Below, one piece after another: positions 1 through 11,139 of a DNA stretch of 64,000 nt. Numbering within the stretch: the stretch's first letter is position 1; every line of letters begins with the position of its first letter. A program made the position numbers and the translations under genes. The notes under the pieces are model-generated. The model made no database searches. It saw only the letters and a program-made list of their open reading frames with translations, and had not been told where the DNA came from. Origin of the DNA: Spongospora subterranea (Eukaryota > Endomyxa > Phytomyxea > Plasmodiophorida > Plasmodiophoridae); the NCBI GenBank assembly GCA_900404475.1, contig OUQQ01000013.1, forward strand, positions 1-64,000. The letters are read 5' to 3'.

Positions 1-905
1 CTAATCCTTCCAAAACGACACACCAGCCTCCATACCTGGTTAGGGCCTGCTGAATCCTTTGGGCTGGACCGCTCTTCCTCAATATTTCCATTTAGATACG
101 CTCCCACTACGTCTAATTGGCGAAGTCTTAAGCTGTGTAGTGCTGATAGAGCGAGCAGTGTTCTCAAGAATTCCTGATGAGCCACAGGAGCAAAAGTTTC
201 ATTGTAATCGACGCCGGAACGCTGCGAAATCCTTTCGCTACCAGCCGGGCCTTGAACTTTTCAACCAATTCTGAATTATCCTTCCCAGGCTTTACTGTGA
301 ATACCCATTTACACTTGATTGGCTTGATGTTAGGGGAGCGGGGTACAAATTCGAATGTCTTGAAGTCAACCATATTCTGGTACTCGGCCACGATGGCATC
401 ACGCCAATATCCTGCAAAAATACTCGAGACTGCTTCTTGAACTGATGACGGTATCTTGATGTCGGTGTATAATATGGTATCTTGATGTCGGTGTATAATA
501 TGGTATCTTGATGTCGGTGTATAACATATTTGATATATCAGGCTTAGGAAAAGACCCTTGTATCAAGACGGTAGTGTCTTTATGTACAGCGTTCAAACAT
601 TTCCAAAAAAAAAAACGGTGGGTGTCTTACTCTCGACGACCTGTGTGGGGCAGGTGGAATTGGTATCTGAGCATCTATATCTTGAACTTCTTCTTGGTCG
701 GTTTCATTTCCGCGACCTGGGATTTCTTTCTCGATTGCGTCGTCTTCGGATGCATTTTGCTTATTAATTTGATTGACAACTATAGTGTCTTGAAACTGAA
801 GGCGATTAACCCTTTCCCATATATTTACCTTACCTTCCCTAATCGGTCCGTCACGCCGCTTTTTTTGCTGAATAAAACTACTCCTCTATTGCACGAATTT
901 GATCA
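1..905 (-). mobile_element. Decayed Ty1/copia retrotransposon (integrase C-terminal linker to reverse transcriptase)
   Basis: Read on the minus strand, about 905 to 600 is an open frame rich in acidic residues that ends in a Pro-rich RSSRVRHPP-type stretch, as in the linker between integrase and reverse transcriptase of copia polyproteins. About 430 to 200 then gives the start of the reverse transcriptase, with KCKWVFTVKPGKD and KFKARLVAKGF. From about 170 to the window edge comes LRQLDVVGAYLNGNIEEE, the first palm motif, in a shifted frame. Stops and frameshifts separate the blocks, and a 26-bp tandem repeat sits in the middle, so this copy is dead. It continues off the left edge. Confidence 0.85.
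450..527. repeat. 26-bp tandem repeat, three copies
   Basis: Three consecutive near-identical units of 26 bp beginning ggtatcttgatgtcggtgta lie inside the copia fragment. The third copy diverges at its last bases. The unit is not a multiple of three and would disrupt the frame of the surrounding element. Confidence 0.9.
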
Positions 906-1084
906 GCAATGCCTCCTCCTGCTCTGTTGTCATCTCGCGGAGTCGGGACTCTTAATCTGATCAAATTCGTGCAATAGAGGAGTAGTTGTACGAGTAATGA
1001 GTAATGGGCAAAAAAAGCTGCGTTACGGACCGATTAGGGAAGGTAAGGTAAATATATGGGAAAGGGTTAATCGCCTTCAGTTTC
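792..1084. repeat. Inverted repeat (foldback) built from a copia fragment
   Basis: The left arm (792-906) and right arm (957-1084) are reverse complements over most of their length, separated by a loop of about 50 bp. The left arm is part of the minus-strand copia open frame. The right arm repeats the same protein-coding sequence on the plus strand. A short insertion (about 987-1007) and scattered mismatches show that the duplication is not recent. Confidence 0.88.
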
Positions 1085-1209
1085 GACAATTAGGACATTA
1101 TTGGCCCCGTTCCCACAGCTGATCAGTCACCTAGAAAGTGATTGCCAACTTAGGGCGCCAAAGACACTAGCGTCGACGATCCAAATCACCTAGAAAGGGT
1201 ATCTCTCTG

Positions 1210-2375
1210 TCTAACAGAACGCGAAGTGTTCAAGACCATGATCGCCCTAATGGTGGATCCAGTCATGGCCCTAGAATCAGTGTCACCGGCACCCAGCACG
1301 CCAAACCGACTATACGAATTCTCAAAGCACAGTCAAATAAGAACGATGTGACTTTCAGGGAGACGTTGATGACAACACTACGGGCGCACAAGTTGAGACA
1401 AGGCGTCATCGATGTCGACGAACACCTGGCGACGTTCCAGTCGATAATCGCAAAGGCTGTAAACGCTTGCGGCGATATGTCCCGAGAGCAACAGATCGCA
1501 CACCAACATCGTGGGATCACTGCACATAACGGCGATGAAAATGGAATCGATGGCCTATGGATCAACCTAGTCAGCGTCCAACGAAATCAAGCCAACCTAT
1601 TAGTTGCAACGGCTATCGCAGTTAAAACGCTGGCCTTACTATATAAACAGCTTCGGATCGCGCGTTGAAGAGGAGAGACTGCCACAGGCGCATCAGGCAG
1701 CGACACTACAGCGACAACTGAACTGTGAAATGTGTACACACGGACAGGTCACTCAACTGAACAATGCCGAATAATATGGCAAAGTTTCGCACAAAAATTG
1801 TCACTTGTTCGGTTGTCGCTGTAGTTCGTTGACCGTGTTTCAGCTGCCTGATGCGCCTGTATAGTCTCTTCTCTTCGACGCGCGATCCGATGCTGGTCCA
1901 AAAAGGTGACACAACAGGAGGCGAGCAATATCGCAAACAATGCCGAGATTCCACTAGAGCAAGAACTGCTCGATGAATGCATGTATTCCGTGCAGGACGA
2001 ACACGCGATGGCAACACTAGATATGTCGGGTTTTTGGAGTACATCATCGACTCTGACGCCACTACAACAATCGTCAACGATCCAAACCTGTTGCACCGCA
2101 TGACACCACCAAAAAAACCGATTACGGTCGAGCGAAGATGCACGCGACAGGAAGGGGCATTGCGAAACTGAATCGATGACGCCTTGTCCCAACTTGTGCG
2201 CCCGTAGTTTTGTCATTAACATTTCCCTGAAAGTCACATCGTTCTTACTTGACTGTGCTTTCGAGCTTTCGTATAGTCGGTTTGGCGCGCTGGGTGCCGG
2301 TGGGCCATGATTGGATCCACCATTAGGGTGATCATGGTCTTGACCATTTCGCGTTCCCTCTCATCAGTGATGAAA
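1210..2375. mobile_element. Palindromic copia gag-protease remnant
   Basis: The outer arms 1210-1415 and 2168-2375 are inverted copies, and inner arms 1645-1725 and 1806-1890 are also inverted copies, giving a nested foldback centred near 1768. On the plus strand, 1340-1670 encodes a gag-like stretch with the block TFRETLMTTLRAHKL followed by FQSIIAKAVNACG. At about 2020-2130 the plus strand reads YIIDSDATTTIV, recognisable as the copia aspartic protease active site, where the usual D-S-G has become D-S-D. No intact polyprotein remains. Confidence 0.75.
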
Positions 2376-3498
2376 CCGTTGATCGGTGCATTTTGATCTA
2401 ACGATGACTATTTTGAGACATCCTCTGTCGCGTTCATGTTTGATAAAATGTCTTGGGTGTGTGGTTTCTCTGTTCATCTCGTCCGTTGAATTAATCTAGG
2501 GCTGGGTCTGTCTGGCTATGAGACACACCAAAAACTAGTGGACCGTTTGAAAACAATTTCAGGAATAACAATGGACACCTCCGTCAACATCGGGAGCGTT
2601 GATGGTCGACCGATCAGGGTTCCTCTAACGCAAACTAGCATGCGAACATCATTCTTTGACTCGTTGCTCAGCATCGAAAACTGCGTTTACAAAATGTTTT
2701 CGATGCCTGCCCAGTTCATTTGATTATCTTGTCTCGCGATTAGAGCCTGTTACGTCATGAGGCGCTGCTGTGACAATGAGTATGAGCAGCAGTTCTGCAG
2801 GGAGATTCATTCGTCGAATCGACAGTATCCTCAATGACATTGAGACCATCGGTAATTTATTTCCAAATCATGATGACGGTGAATCATGCCTCACAATTAC
2901 AAATTGGGTTTGAACAAAAAGGCGCTCTGTTCCCGGATGTTGCCTTAGGTGATCAACAGGACGTAAATGGTTGACCAGAACCGATATGAATATTGAATCC
3001 GCATCGCCACGTCCATCACATAGCTTCCGAATGACACCGTACTTGCTGACGATAACGGCAAAGCTTGAAAGACCAGGCTATCAGATAACAAATCCTAAAC
3101 GACGAGTGGCTATCCTGATGACGTCGGACCCGGCACATGTCGTGGCGCTGTGCCCAAACTTGATTGTCTTGAAAACAAATCATCGGATGACTAGAAATAG
3201 TAAACCATTACTTTCGATAATTTTGCTATCGCCGAAGAACACAGACCTCAGATACGGCCATTGAAACCGTTCGCCATGATTGGACACACAGACCAGTAAT
3301 CGATGCCAAGGGTTCGTCTTCCCTCCCCCTCTCCTTGTTCGCTAAAACAACACGATTTTACAGTTACTTCATTGGAATCAGATTAAAATCATGAATCAGC
3401 GGTTTACTTTAGAGCGAAATTGAAGCTTCGTTGGCAGCAAAGGATGCTATATTAAACATATCGAATATTATCAACTGGATATTGAAATGCAATTAAAA
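2376..3498. other. No recognisable gene
   Basis: Open frames on the plus strand at 2538-2723 and 2971-3264 have no family resemblance I can see and no clear splice continuity. The stretch lies between copia debris and the 3' end of the GST gene, and may be more eroded mobile-element DNA. Confidence 0.4.
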
Positions 3499-4441
3499 CT
3501 ACATCTTCCGGATGGGACAATCAATGAAAAACTCTGGGCCAAAGTTCTAACCAGTACCAGCGCAAACCTTGTGTTAGGCTTAGATACCTCTTTTCACACT
3601 ATATATTGGCAAAATAAGCCACCTTACCTGTGAAAGGAACGCTCCGGTAATTGGGGAGTTGAGTATGCGGCGATCGCAGAAATTGCTGTGAATCGCTTGC
3701 AAAACTGGGCAATTTTTCAAAAGTTCCACAGCATGAGCACCGAATGTGGAGTATTGCTGAATCATCTCGTATGGCAAAAAATCTGTGACAGACTCAAAAT
3801 CATCAAAACATCCCCAAATTTTCAATATGGCAGACGTGTCGATCCTCGCGAATCTGGCCGCCCGCGATCTAATGCTCTTCATAAAGTCTGAAAACTTTTT
3901 GAAAACCTGCGGGACTGTCTCCTTGCAGAATGCTTCTATGGAGCAAGTCAAACCAAGAGCACGACGTATTTTTGTCGTCGGGAGTCGGCGATCTCGAACG
4001 CGATCATATCAATTCTGGCGCGTTCCTCTGGAGAGTACAGTACCGACATACATTGCGCTTTCTAATAATACAATCAACAGGGGATCCGTATAGAGCAATA
4101 GCAATAATCATTACTCGGCAACGTATGTCAGGATCGCCATTGATTGGGTGATTTTGACGTTCCAGTCAACTAGATATGGGAAATCCAAACCCAATATTTG
4201 CTTCTCATCTGTACATTCTGAGTAGTCGAACACAGGACGTTCCCCTTTCAGATTAAATCGGCGATCATGGAATGGGGTTTTCGAATAGTCTACGGAAAAC
4301 GTGAAAATCAATCAGGGGCCCTCTTACGAAAAAAGTCGCTCCGACTTCTTACGTAGAATCGATCGGATAGGTTCTGCTAATCCGCGGGCATTCAATACCC
4401 AAACGTTGTCTGGGACCTTCAAATCTATTCTGTTCCGACAT
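3499..4441 (-). CDS. Glutathione S-transferase, Mu-class-like
   Basis: Predicted cytosolic enzyme conjugating glutathione to electrophiles. An N-terminal exon (about 4430-4350) gives VLNARGLAEPIRSIL, the beta1-alpha1 start of the GST fold. The next exon (about 4311-4111) holds KQILGLDFPYLVDW followed by KITQSMAILTYVAE, the characteristic thioredoxin-fold motif LGLDFPNLPYLID..KITQSNAIL of Mu GSTs. After an exon with EERARIDMIAFEIADSR (about 4060-3985), the C-terminal helical domain (about 3920-3620) has FKKFSDFMKSI and FESVTDFLPYEMIQQY, matching the Mu helix region around VDFLAYDIL. A last short exon probably ends at 3499. The catalytic Tyr of the YW motif near the N-terminus appears as VWVL, so Tyr may be missing. 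The start codon is unresolved: no in-frame ATG precedes the first block. Confidence 0.8.
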
Positions 4442-4589
4442 GGTAAAATGCAAGTTTAACGAAATGAGAAATGGCCCCCCGTTTACAGAATGATCGCCCC
4501 GAATGCACCCGCGCGTCCCTTGACTCTGATTCTATATTGAACCAAGAAATATTTTGCTGTAGGTCGGCGCCGGCGGGAGCCGTTGCGGT

Positions 4590-5310
4590 GAATTGGGAAC
4601 CGGGACTTGGAGAACGATCACCAAGATTGGTCGCAGTGTTTTCATCAGATTGAACGAAGCGCGAATAGGATTTTACGTGAATACAATGAAGAACTCCGAG
4701 GCACTGATCAATCAATCGGAAAACATCGTGATTCCAGACGAGCATGTGCCTGTTACTGCCGACGTTAGCAGTCTTTACGCGAATATGAAGCTCAACCGCT
4801 TATATGAAGTCATCCAGAACACCACATGGATCCTATTCACTTAAAAATGCTTCGCTTTATTTGTAATACTAATAACTATGTTGCTACGGCCCGAATATTT
4901 ACAGGCAGAAGGATGGAATAACGATGGGAACCAACGTTGCAAAAATCTGCGCCAACTTCTATTTACGTAGACGCTTTCGACGACGTATTCGCTCCTCAAT
5001 GTCTTCATTATTAATGACATATTCATGATTTGGAACATCGAAGCGTACTATTTCGTTTGTGTCAACATGAATGATTTCATCGAATGTATCGATTTAACCT
5101 TTAACGAAAGTTATACTTCGGTGGATTTTCTAGTAACCGCCTTCAAGCTCGACCACCGGCTTCAATTCAGAACTTTTCAGAAGCCTACATCGATCTTTCA
5201 ATACTTAACACGTTCAAGCATGCACGACCCAAACACTATCAAGTGATACATAAAGGGAGAACTTCTTCGTCACTTGCGAACAACACCCTCGAGTATGCGT
5301 CAACCAATCA
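4590..5310 (+). mobile_element. Degenerate Penelope-like reverse transcriptase
   Basis: The block VTADVSSLYANM (about 4750-4785) matches the DV.SLYTNI palm motif of Penelope-like reverse transcriptases. It is followed, across frameshifts, by LRFICNTNNYV, by GITMGTNVAKICANFYL (about 4912-4965, equivalent to G.PMGT..SP..AN.YM), and by a C-terminal stretch with FQKPTSIFQYLTRSSMHDPN (about 5180-5236), equivalent to KPT..QYL...S.HP. An in-frame stop then precedes YIKGELLRHLR. Several stops and frame changes make it a pseudo-element. I did not see a GIY-YIG endonuclease domain downstream. Confidence 0.78.
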
Positions 5311-5969
5311 ACGAAAAATATGGATTTATCGGGCAGGGGAAGTACAGATTAGCTTTTTATATTTACGGACCTAGCTTTTGATCTTTATTAGTGTCACCGG
5401 GCAGCGGCTCACTGCCGGTTTTATGCCTCAAACAGAAAAACCACCTCGCTTGAGGGATAGTTTCAGGTTCATACGCCCCGAAATCGCTGCACAAAGGACG
5501 ACATCTCCATGGGATTTACTGGTGCTCTGATGGCGATCAGCCTCTATTGTTGCCACACATTATATTTGACTGAGACGAGACGGACCAGATAAAAATCAAC
5601 TGGTTTCGAATCGCAACACATAAGGGTGCGCTTTTACGCGGGATCCGCATTCACCACGAAGGGAAGAAAAAAGGATCGGACTGGCGCCATTCCCAGCGTC
5701 ACTTTTATAATGGTCGATACTCAATTGAGTAGTTTAGATTTCGAGATCGTTGGCCATTCGGCAACTGAGGACTGCTTGAGGATACGACTGTACCGTCAAT
5801 CTCGCGCGTCTGCGATCATTTATTGCCTCTTGCGTCATATAATAGTGTACTATATCTGGACTGGCCCAGGTAAAAAGATAATCTGATCTCGCAGGAACAG
5901 ACTGGTTTTGGAGAATTCCCGCCTAGAAAATCGTCATTCGATCTGCTATTCGGTTAGGAATCGTTCCGA
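5311..5969. other. Intergenic, no gene seen
   Basis: It sits between the Penelope-like remnant and the kinase start. The open frame at 5626-5886 has no recognisable family features. The region probably contains the kinase promoter; I see no clear element in it. Confidence 0.4.
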
Positions 5970-7478
5970 ATGGCATCGGAGCTGTCCGAGGATGCCATCG
6001 CCAACCGCTTTCAGACACAGTTTAGTTTTAAACCTGAATATATGCCATTTATCCGACAAGTACGCCCTGAAAGCACCGATTTGTTTTTCGATAACCTGGT
6101 AATCACGCCTCTCATGGTTAGGATATTGCGGAAGCGCTGGAAACCGGATCTGTTGATAAGAAGAAGAAGGCGATAAAAGCGTTAGAAGACCACTATAAAG
6201 ATTGCGAGTTCATCAAACTTGGTAAAATTGGCGGCGGCGCCTTTGGTGAAGTCTACAAAGGGTAATGCAGGATGAGTCCCGTTTTTTCCATTGCTAATCA
6301 GTTTTTTTGTAGGATAAAGCGGAAAACACAAGAAGTGGTAGCTATCAAGGTCATAGATCTAGAGGTAATCATGGTGTATGAACATTGTTGTGTCCAGAGG
6401 TTGATCGTGCGGTTCGCAGACATCCCAAGACGATATTCAGACAATACGACGGGAAATTCTCGCTCTCAGTGAAGGACAAGTAGTTTGATTCTTTCCAAGA
6501 CCTATTGGTTGTTGATCCTGCTTCTGTTGTTCAGGTGTGCCAGCAATTAGTCGGATATAAAGGCTCCGTTGTCCAAGGCAGCAAGCTCTGGATAATCATG
6601 GAGTATGTTTCTGGAGGATCGGTTCACGATAAGGTTCCGCCGTTGCCCTTTTACCAATCAAACCCCAAATCTAAATCGATATCTGTCAGATCAAAGTAAA
6701 AACTCTGAGCGAAGCTCACATTCGAATTATTTGCAGAGAAGTTCTGTGCGGACTGAGGTATTTATTTTCAGAAAATCGTATTCACAGGGTGAGCGATATT
6801 TCTTCTTTGGGGGAAAGTTTCGCTTTTTCATTCTTATTAGGATATCAAAGCGGCGAATATCCTTCTGTCAGAGAAAGGAGCAGTCAAATTGGCTGACTTC
6901 GGCGCATCTGGCCAATTAACAGATACAGTGACGAAATGTCATACCTTCGTGGGTATGTTCAGAATGAGATCCACGCTGCGCTTTGCGTTGACATTGCTCT
7001 AGGTAGTCCATGGTGGATGGCCCCAGAAGTCATGATGCAGGATAACACTGGGGGCGGTTACGATGGAAAGGCCGATATATGGTCCCTTGGTATAACATGC
7101 ATCGAAATGGCGCTTGGGAAACCCCCCAATTCTGGCATGGTAAAATTTGTTGCCTTTACCCTTCTTAAAATGATCGTTTATTGCCGCATGATCGCTTTAG
7201 GTTCCAATCCGGTTGATCACTACAATTCCGAATGCGCCGCCTCCTCGACTTACTGGGGACCAATTTTCACCTCAGTTCAAAAATTTCGTCGAAATCTGTT
7301 TACAAAAAAACCCCGAACAGGTAATAATGACATTTTCACTAGTTGAGTGTCCCCTTAAAAAGTCACAATTCAGCGTCCGACATTAAATGAACTGTTTCGC
7401 CATCCTTTCGTCACCGCCGCAGGCCCGACATCGGAACTAACTTCACTTTTTAATATTCCAACAACGTCCTCTAAATAA
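5970..7478 (+). CDS. Ste20-family protein kinase, GCKIII (MST3/MST4/STK25)-like
   Basis: Serine/threonine kinase of the Ste20 GCK group. The first in-frame ATG after an upstream stop is at 5970. After about 85 residues of charged leader the kinase domain starts, with glycine loop [23 protein letters not shown] (ATP-binding Lys), [14 protein letters not shown], catalytic loop [19 protein letters not shown], and activation segment [14 protein letters not shown] followed by [20 protein letters not shown]. It ends with [13 protein letters not shown] and a short Ser/Thr tail, stop at 7476-7478. At least seven introns of about 23-65 nt interrupt it; the frame is intact across all junctions. The leader lengthens the usually short N-terminus of GCKIII kinases. 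No SARAH-like or coiled-coil tail is present, so the C-terminus is shorter than in vertebrate members. Its 3' end faces that of the ABC transporter. Confidence 0.88.
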
Positions 7479-7561
7479 AGTTCAAGTATACATATAGACC
7501 GTTGTTTTATTTTTTGCAAAGAAGGAATTGTCGCTAAACGTACGCATTCCCAAACCCTCTG

Positions 7562-10401
7562 TCAAGATTGAGACAACTGTATTAGATTACGATAATAGTC
7601 GCCAATCTCGGAAGGGTCTGCCTTTAACTCAGTATGAGACCCAACGCTGAATACATGACCGTCGCGAAGAAGTACAATTTTATCCGCCTGACAAAATGTA
7701 CTCTGTCGATGAGCAATCAGGATGGTTGTTCTCTTAGACATTAGCTTTGCAAGCGCATTATTGATAAGCTTTTCGTTTTGAGCATCCAACGCGCTTGTCG
7801 CTAAATTGCGAAAATGAAGATGAATCCAATTAAACTGAGAGCCATTCTCACCTTCGTCCAATATTAGAATACCTGGATTTTTCAAAATTGCTCGGGCAAT
7901 CGCTAATCTCTGCTTCTGACCACCAGACAAATCCACGCCGTTTTGTCCAATAATCTATTAGTCGATACCATTATTACTTTCTGCTCAAACACTTGAGTAA
8001 TATTACCGTATCATATTTCATTGGAAGAGACTGGATGAAAAAGTCTATATTTGCAGCTCGTGCACATTCAACGACATGTTCATTTGAGGCAGATAGCATC
8101 CCATAACGGATATTGTCGGCTATTGTTCCATGGAATACATCTGGATCTTGACTGACTATGCCTAAAGTAGGGTCACCATCATATTAACGTGAGAAAACAA
8201 GCAAATTTGTACCAATGTGTTTGCGCAACCACTCAGTATCGATCTCTGCGATTGAAATTCCATCCAGCAAGATTTGACCGGCGTTGACATCGTAGAATTT
8301 TAGAAGCAATGATGCGAAAGTCGATTTGCCGCTTCCACTACGAAACGATAAGACCAAATACTAACTGACAGGACATATTATCCATTATCCACCTTTGTCC
8401 GACCAGAGCAACTATAGAATTCGGCTCAATAGTCACTGAAACTTCATCTATTGCGGCGTATCAGATTGACGCGATTCAATAATTGTGGTGCAGACTTAAT
8501 ATTTTGGTATTAAGACGCGTCGGATAACTAAACGAAACATTACGAAACTCAACGCCACCAAAGCATTTATTTGGTACGACGCGGGTTGACTCTGCTCCAT
8601 TGATGAATATTTTACAGTGATTGACGAGGACGTGAAACCTGTTGAAGAGGCACTTTGTAGAAAAGGAAGAACCCGCTGAGAGGAACCGACTCCTTTCATA
8701 AATTCGCCATAAAACTTCGACAATCCCACGATCGACATCCCGAAATAAAGAGTATCTGTTAGCGAAATCGGAATTATGTTGTAATCAATTAATTTAAAGC
8801 TTACATAAGCCGAATGCAGTAAGTTGCCCGGGAGTCAATTGTCCAATTTGAATCAAATAGGTGCCATATGATAAGACTGAAAGCAATGATGCGTTGCCGA
8901 TGAAGGATGTGAATAGATTAAATACAGATGAGGCATTGGCTGCGCGAACCTACAACGCAAAAATCTGACCAAAAAATCACAACAAATTGACAAAAGCTTA
9001 CATTACAGCGATAGACATCTTGCAGAGACTGGTTGAAGACGTGAGATTCATAATCTTCCATTACAAAAGCTTTCACAGTTCGCACTGCATTAAATTTTTC
9101 TTCTGCCGTGGAAGATGCCTCCCCCAAACGTGCTTGTACAGCTTTACTAATCTACAGAATTCAACAACAAGTACCGGCAAAAGTGTAACGGATTACTCGT
9201 TTTACGTAACGACCATAAAAAAAGCCTGAAGCCGCGATAGCCGGCCCAACGCCTAGACCGTATATAAGAATCAAACATCGGCGAAACAACCCCCAAAGGA
9301 CTTACCTAATAGCACGGACGAAAGAACCGGAGAAATATAAAACATAATTGCCGACGTCGACACCAATTGTAAGCTATATCTGCCTCCATTAGCCAATGTC
9401 TCACCAGAAATGGCGTTACCCATCACTTGAGAAACGTCAAAAGTAATCCAAGTCTGAAAGCCATCAGCTAACCAAGCACATCATTAGAAAGACGAGTCAC
9501 TAGATCTCCTGGACGATTTCTGTCAAAAAACGGTACAGGTTGTGCTAAAAACTGTGAAACCTATGATCAGTTCTCAAATATTAACGTAGATTGGATACGA
9601 ACCTTGTCAAAAAGTTGTTGACGAACACGTAGCACTAGCCTGGCACTGGCTAGGGCGAAGCACTGAATACGTGCAGCGTTGGCGACGCTTGCGATTAAAA
9701 AAAGCGTAGCAAGCGCCGAAGGTAAAGAGATTGAAGAAAGAACCTTAATTGAACTTTAAGACTTGACTAGCATAGCAAAGTAAGCGTAAAACTACAATAC
9801 ATCAGGAATCGCAGGAAGATAAGCTGGCAGCGAATGTGTTGAACTTGTCGAGGCACCATCAACCTAAACAACGCTCTGACCCAAAACATATGAACTTACG
9901 TAAAAAACTAACCATTTGTGAAAACCCAACCGGAATCGCCAACTGAGTGACAGTTCCTACCAACATTGCCATTGTACCACCAACAATTAGATTCATTTCA
10001 GGCCGTGCCAGTGCCAACGTCGACCATCCGATTCGGGAAGCGGGATACCCTTGCACAGCATGATCTTCCAATTCGCGAACCGTACCCGAGCTGGGCAGGT
10101 TCAACATTCTATCAGCATCAGCCGCTGCAGCGAGGCAACGTTTGGCATGATTACGAGCAATGGATACGGAGCGGTGTGAAATAGAGTAACACGGAATACG
10201 GCATAATACGTTCATCACTCTGCTACAGTGTCGAACGTGATCCAGTGAGATCGGGCTGGTAGCATGATTTACGGCGGCACACAGCGGACGAGATGTGATA
10301 GCGTAGCGTGGGATGCGGCATGACAGACGTAATGAGGATGTGTTACACCGCCTAACTGCAGATAGGGCAGCGGATGTAGACCGCCCGTAAATCGCCATCA
10401 T
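7562..10401 (-). CDS. Mitochondrial-type ABCB half-transporter (ABCB8/ABCB10-like)
   Basis: ABC exporter with one transmembrane domain and one nucleotide-binding domain, expected in the mitochondrial inner membrane. ATG at 10401 opens an Arg/Ser/Ala-rich leader of about 130 residues, then hydrophobic segments (MNLIVGGTMAMLVGTV onwards). The nucleotide-binding domain shows Walker A SGSGKST (near 8325), Q-loop region SQDPDVFHGTIADNIRYG (near 8130), signature LSGGQKQR (near 7910), Walker B ILILDE then ATSALD split by an intron (about 7860-7795), and H-loop IAHRQST. The stop follows IQLSQS. Many short introns interrupt the gene. The leader contains an internal duplication (see findings). Which substrate is carried cannot be inferred; ABCB10 versus ABCB8 is undecided. 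Confidence 0.87.
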
Positions 10402-11139
10402 TCTGAGCGTTCAATAGATGGTCGCATCACAAAGTCAATTCGCCTGACATTGGATTTTGAATAAATAAGCGTCTTGCTAAAAAATGCAACTGAATAAGCT
10501 CCGAAATCAGCGGACATGCGTCTTGATAAGTCCGGAATGTTTATGTACCGCAGGGTCGATGGGCTTGAGCTTTTACACCACGGCCTTTCTCAAATCATGC
10601 AGTCCCGACCCTTTGCCCATCTCGTCCTGTATCTGGAATATCTTTTTGGCAGTGGGGATGGACTTTGTTTCACAATCTTTCATTGAACATTACCCCAAAC
10701 ATGATCTCAGTGGGACCTATGGAAATCTCGGTCGGCTCATGTCAAGATTTTGAGTAGTTGCCGAGTGTTCCAAAGAGTACGTATTGCCTCGGTACTGGCT
10801 AGCGATAATCGTCTTTGTTTATGATTTGCTACTCAATCACGGACATCAATGTGCTCGCGTGAACACTGGAGTTGTTGATTAGAATCCAGTCAAATTTTGC
10901 ACTCGTTAATTGAAATTTTCATGGTCTATTAAAACGGTTCATTTTTTATTCGCGAGAAGCTCATTGTAGTGGCTGTTTTGAATCGTTTGAGTCACTGGGA
11001 GAATGTCACTTGAAAAGCGGGTGAGTCAACTGTAATTGTGAGAAGGGCTTGGCGTCACGTCAGAATTCACCCATATATATCTTAGGACCTCATTTATCAC
11101 ATTTATTGTCATTATTTACAGCGACTCTAATCTAAAATA
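10402..11139. other. Intergenic region between divergent genes
   Basis: It lies between the ABC transporter start and the Kazal gene start. An 89-codon plus-strand frame at 10484-10753 has no recognisable family. A TATA-like stretch (catatatat, about 11071) lies about 70 bp before the Kazal ATG and could be its core promoter. Confidence 0.4.

Noticed and set aside
508..960. 150-codon plus-strand frame
   Set aside because: It is the antisense of the copia integrase-RT linker and passes through the foldback; no protein features.
10484..10753. 89-codon plus-strand frame
   Set aside because: No signal peptide, domain or splice continuity; it lies in a divergent promoter region.
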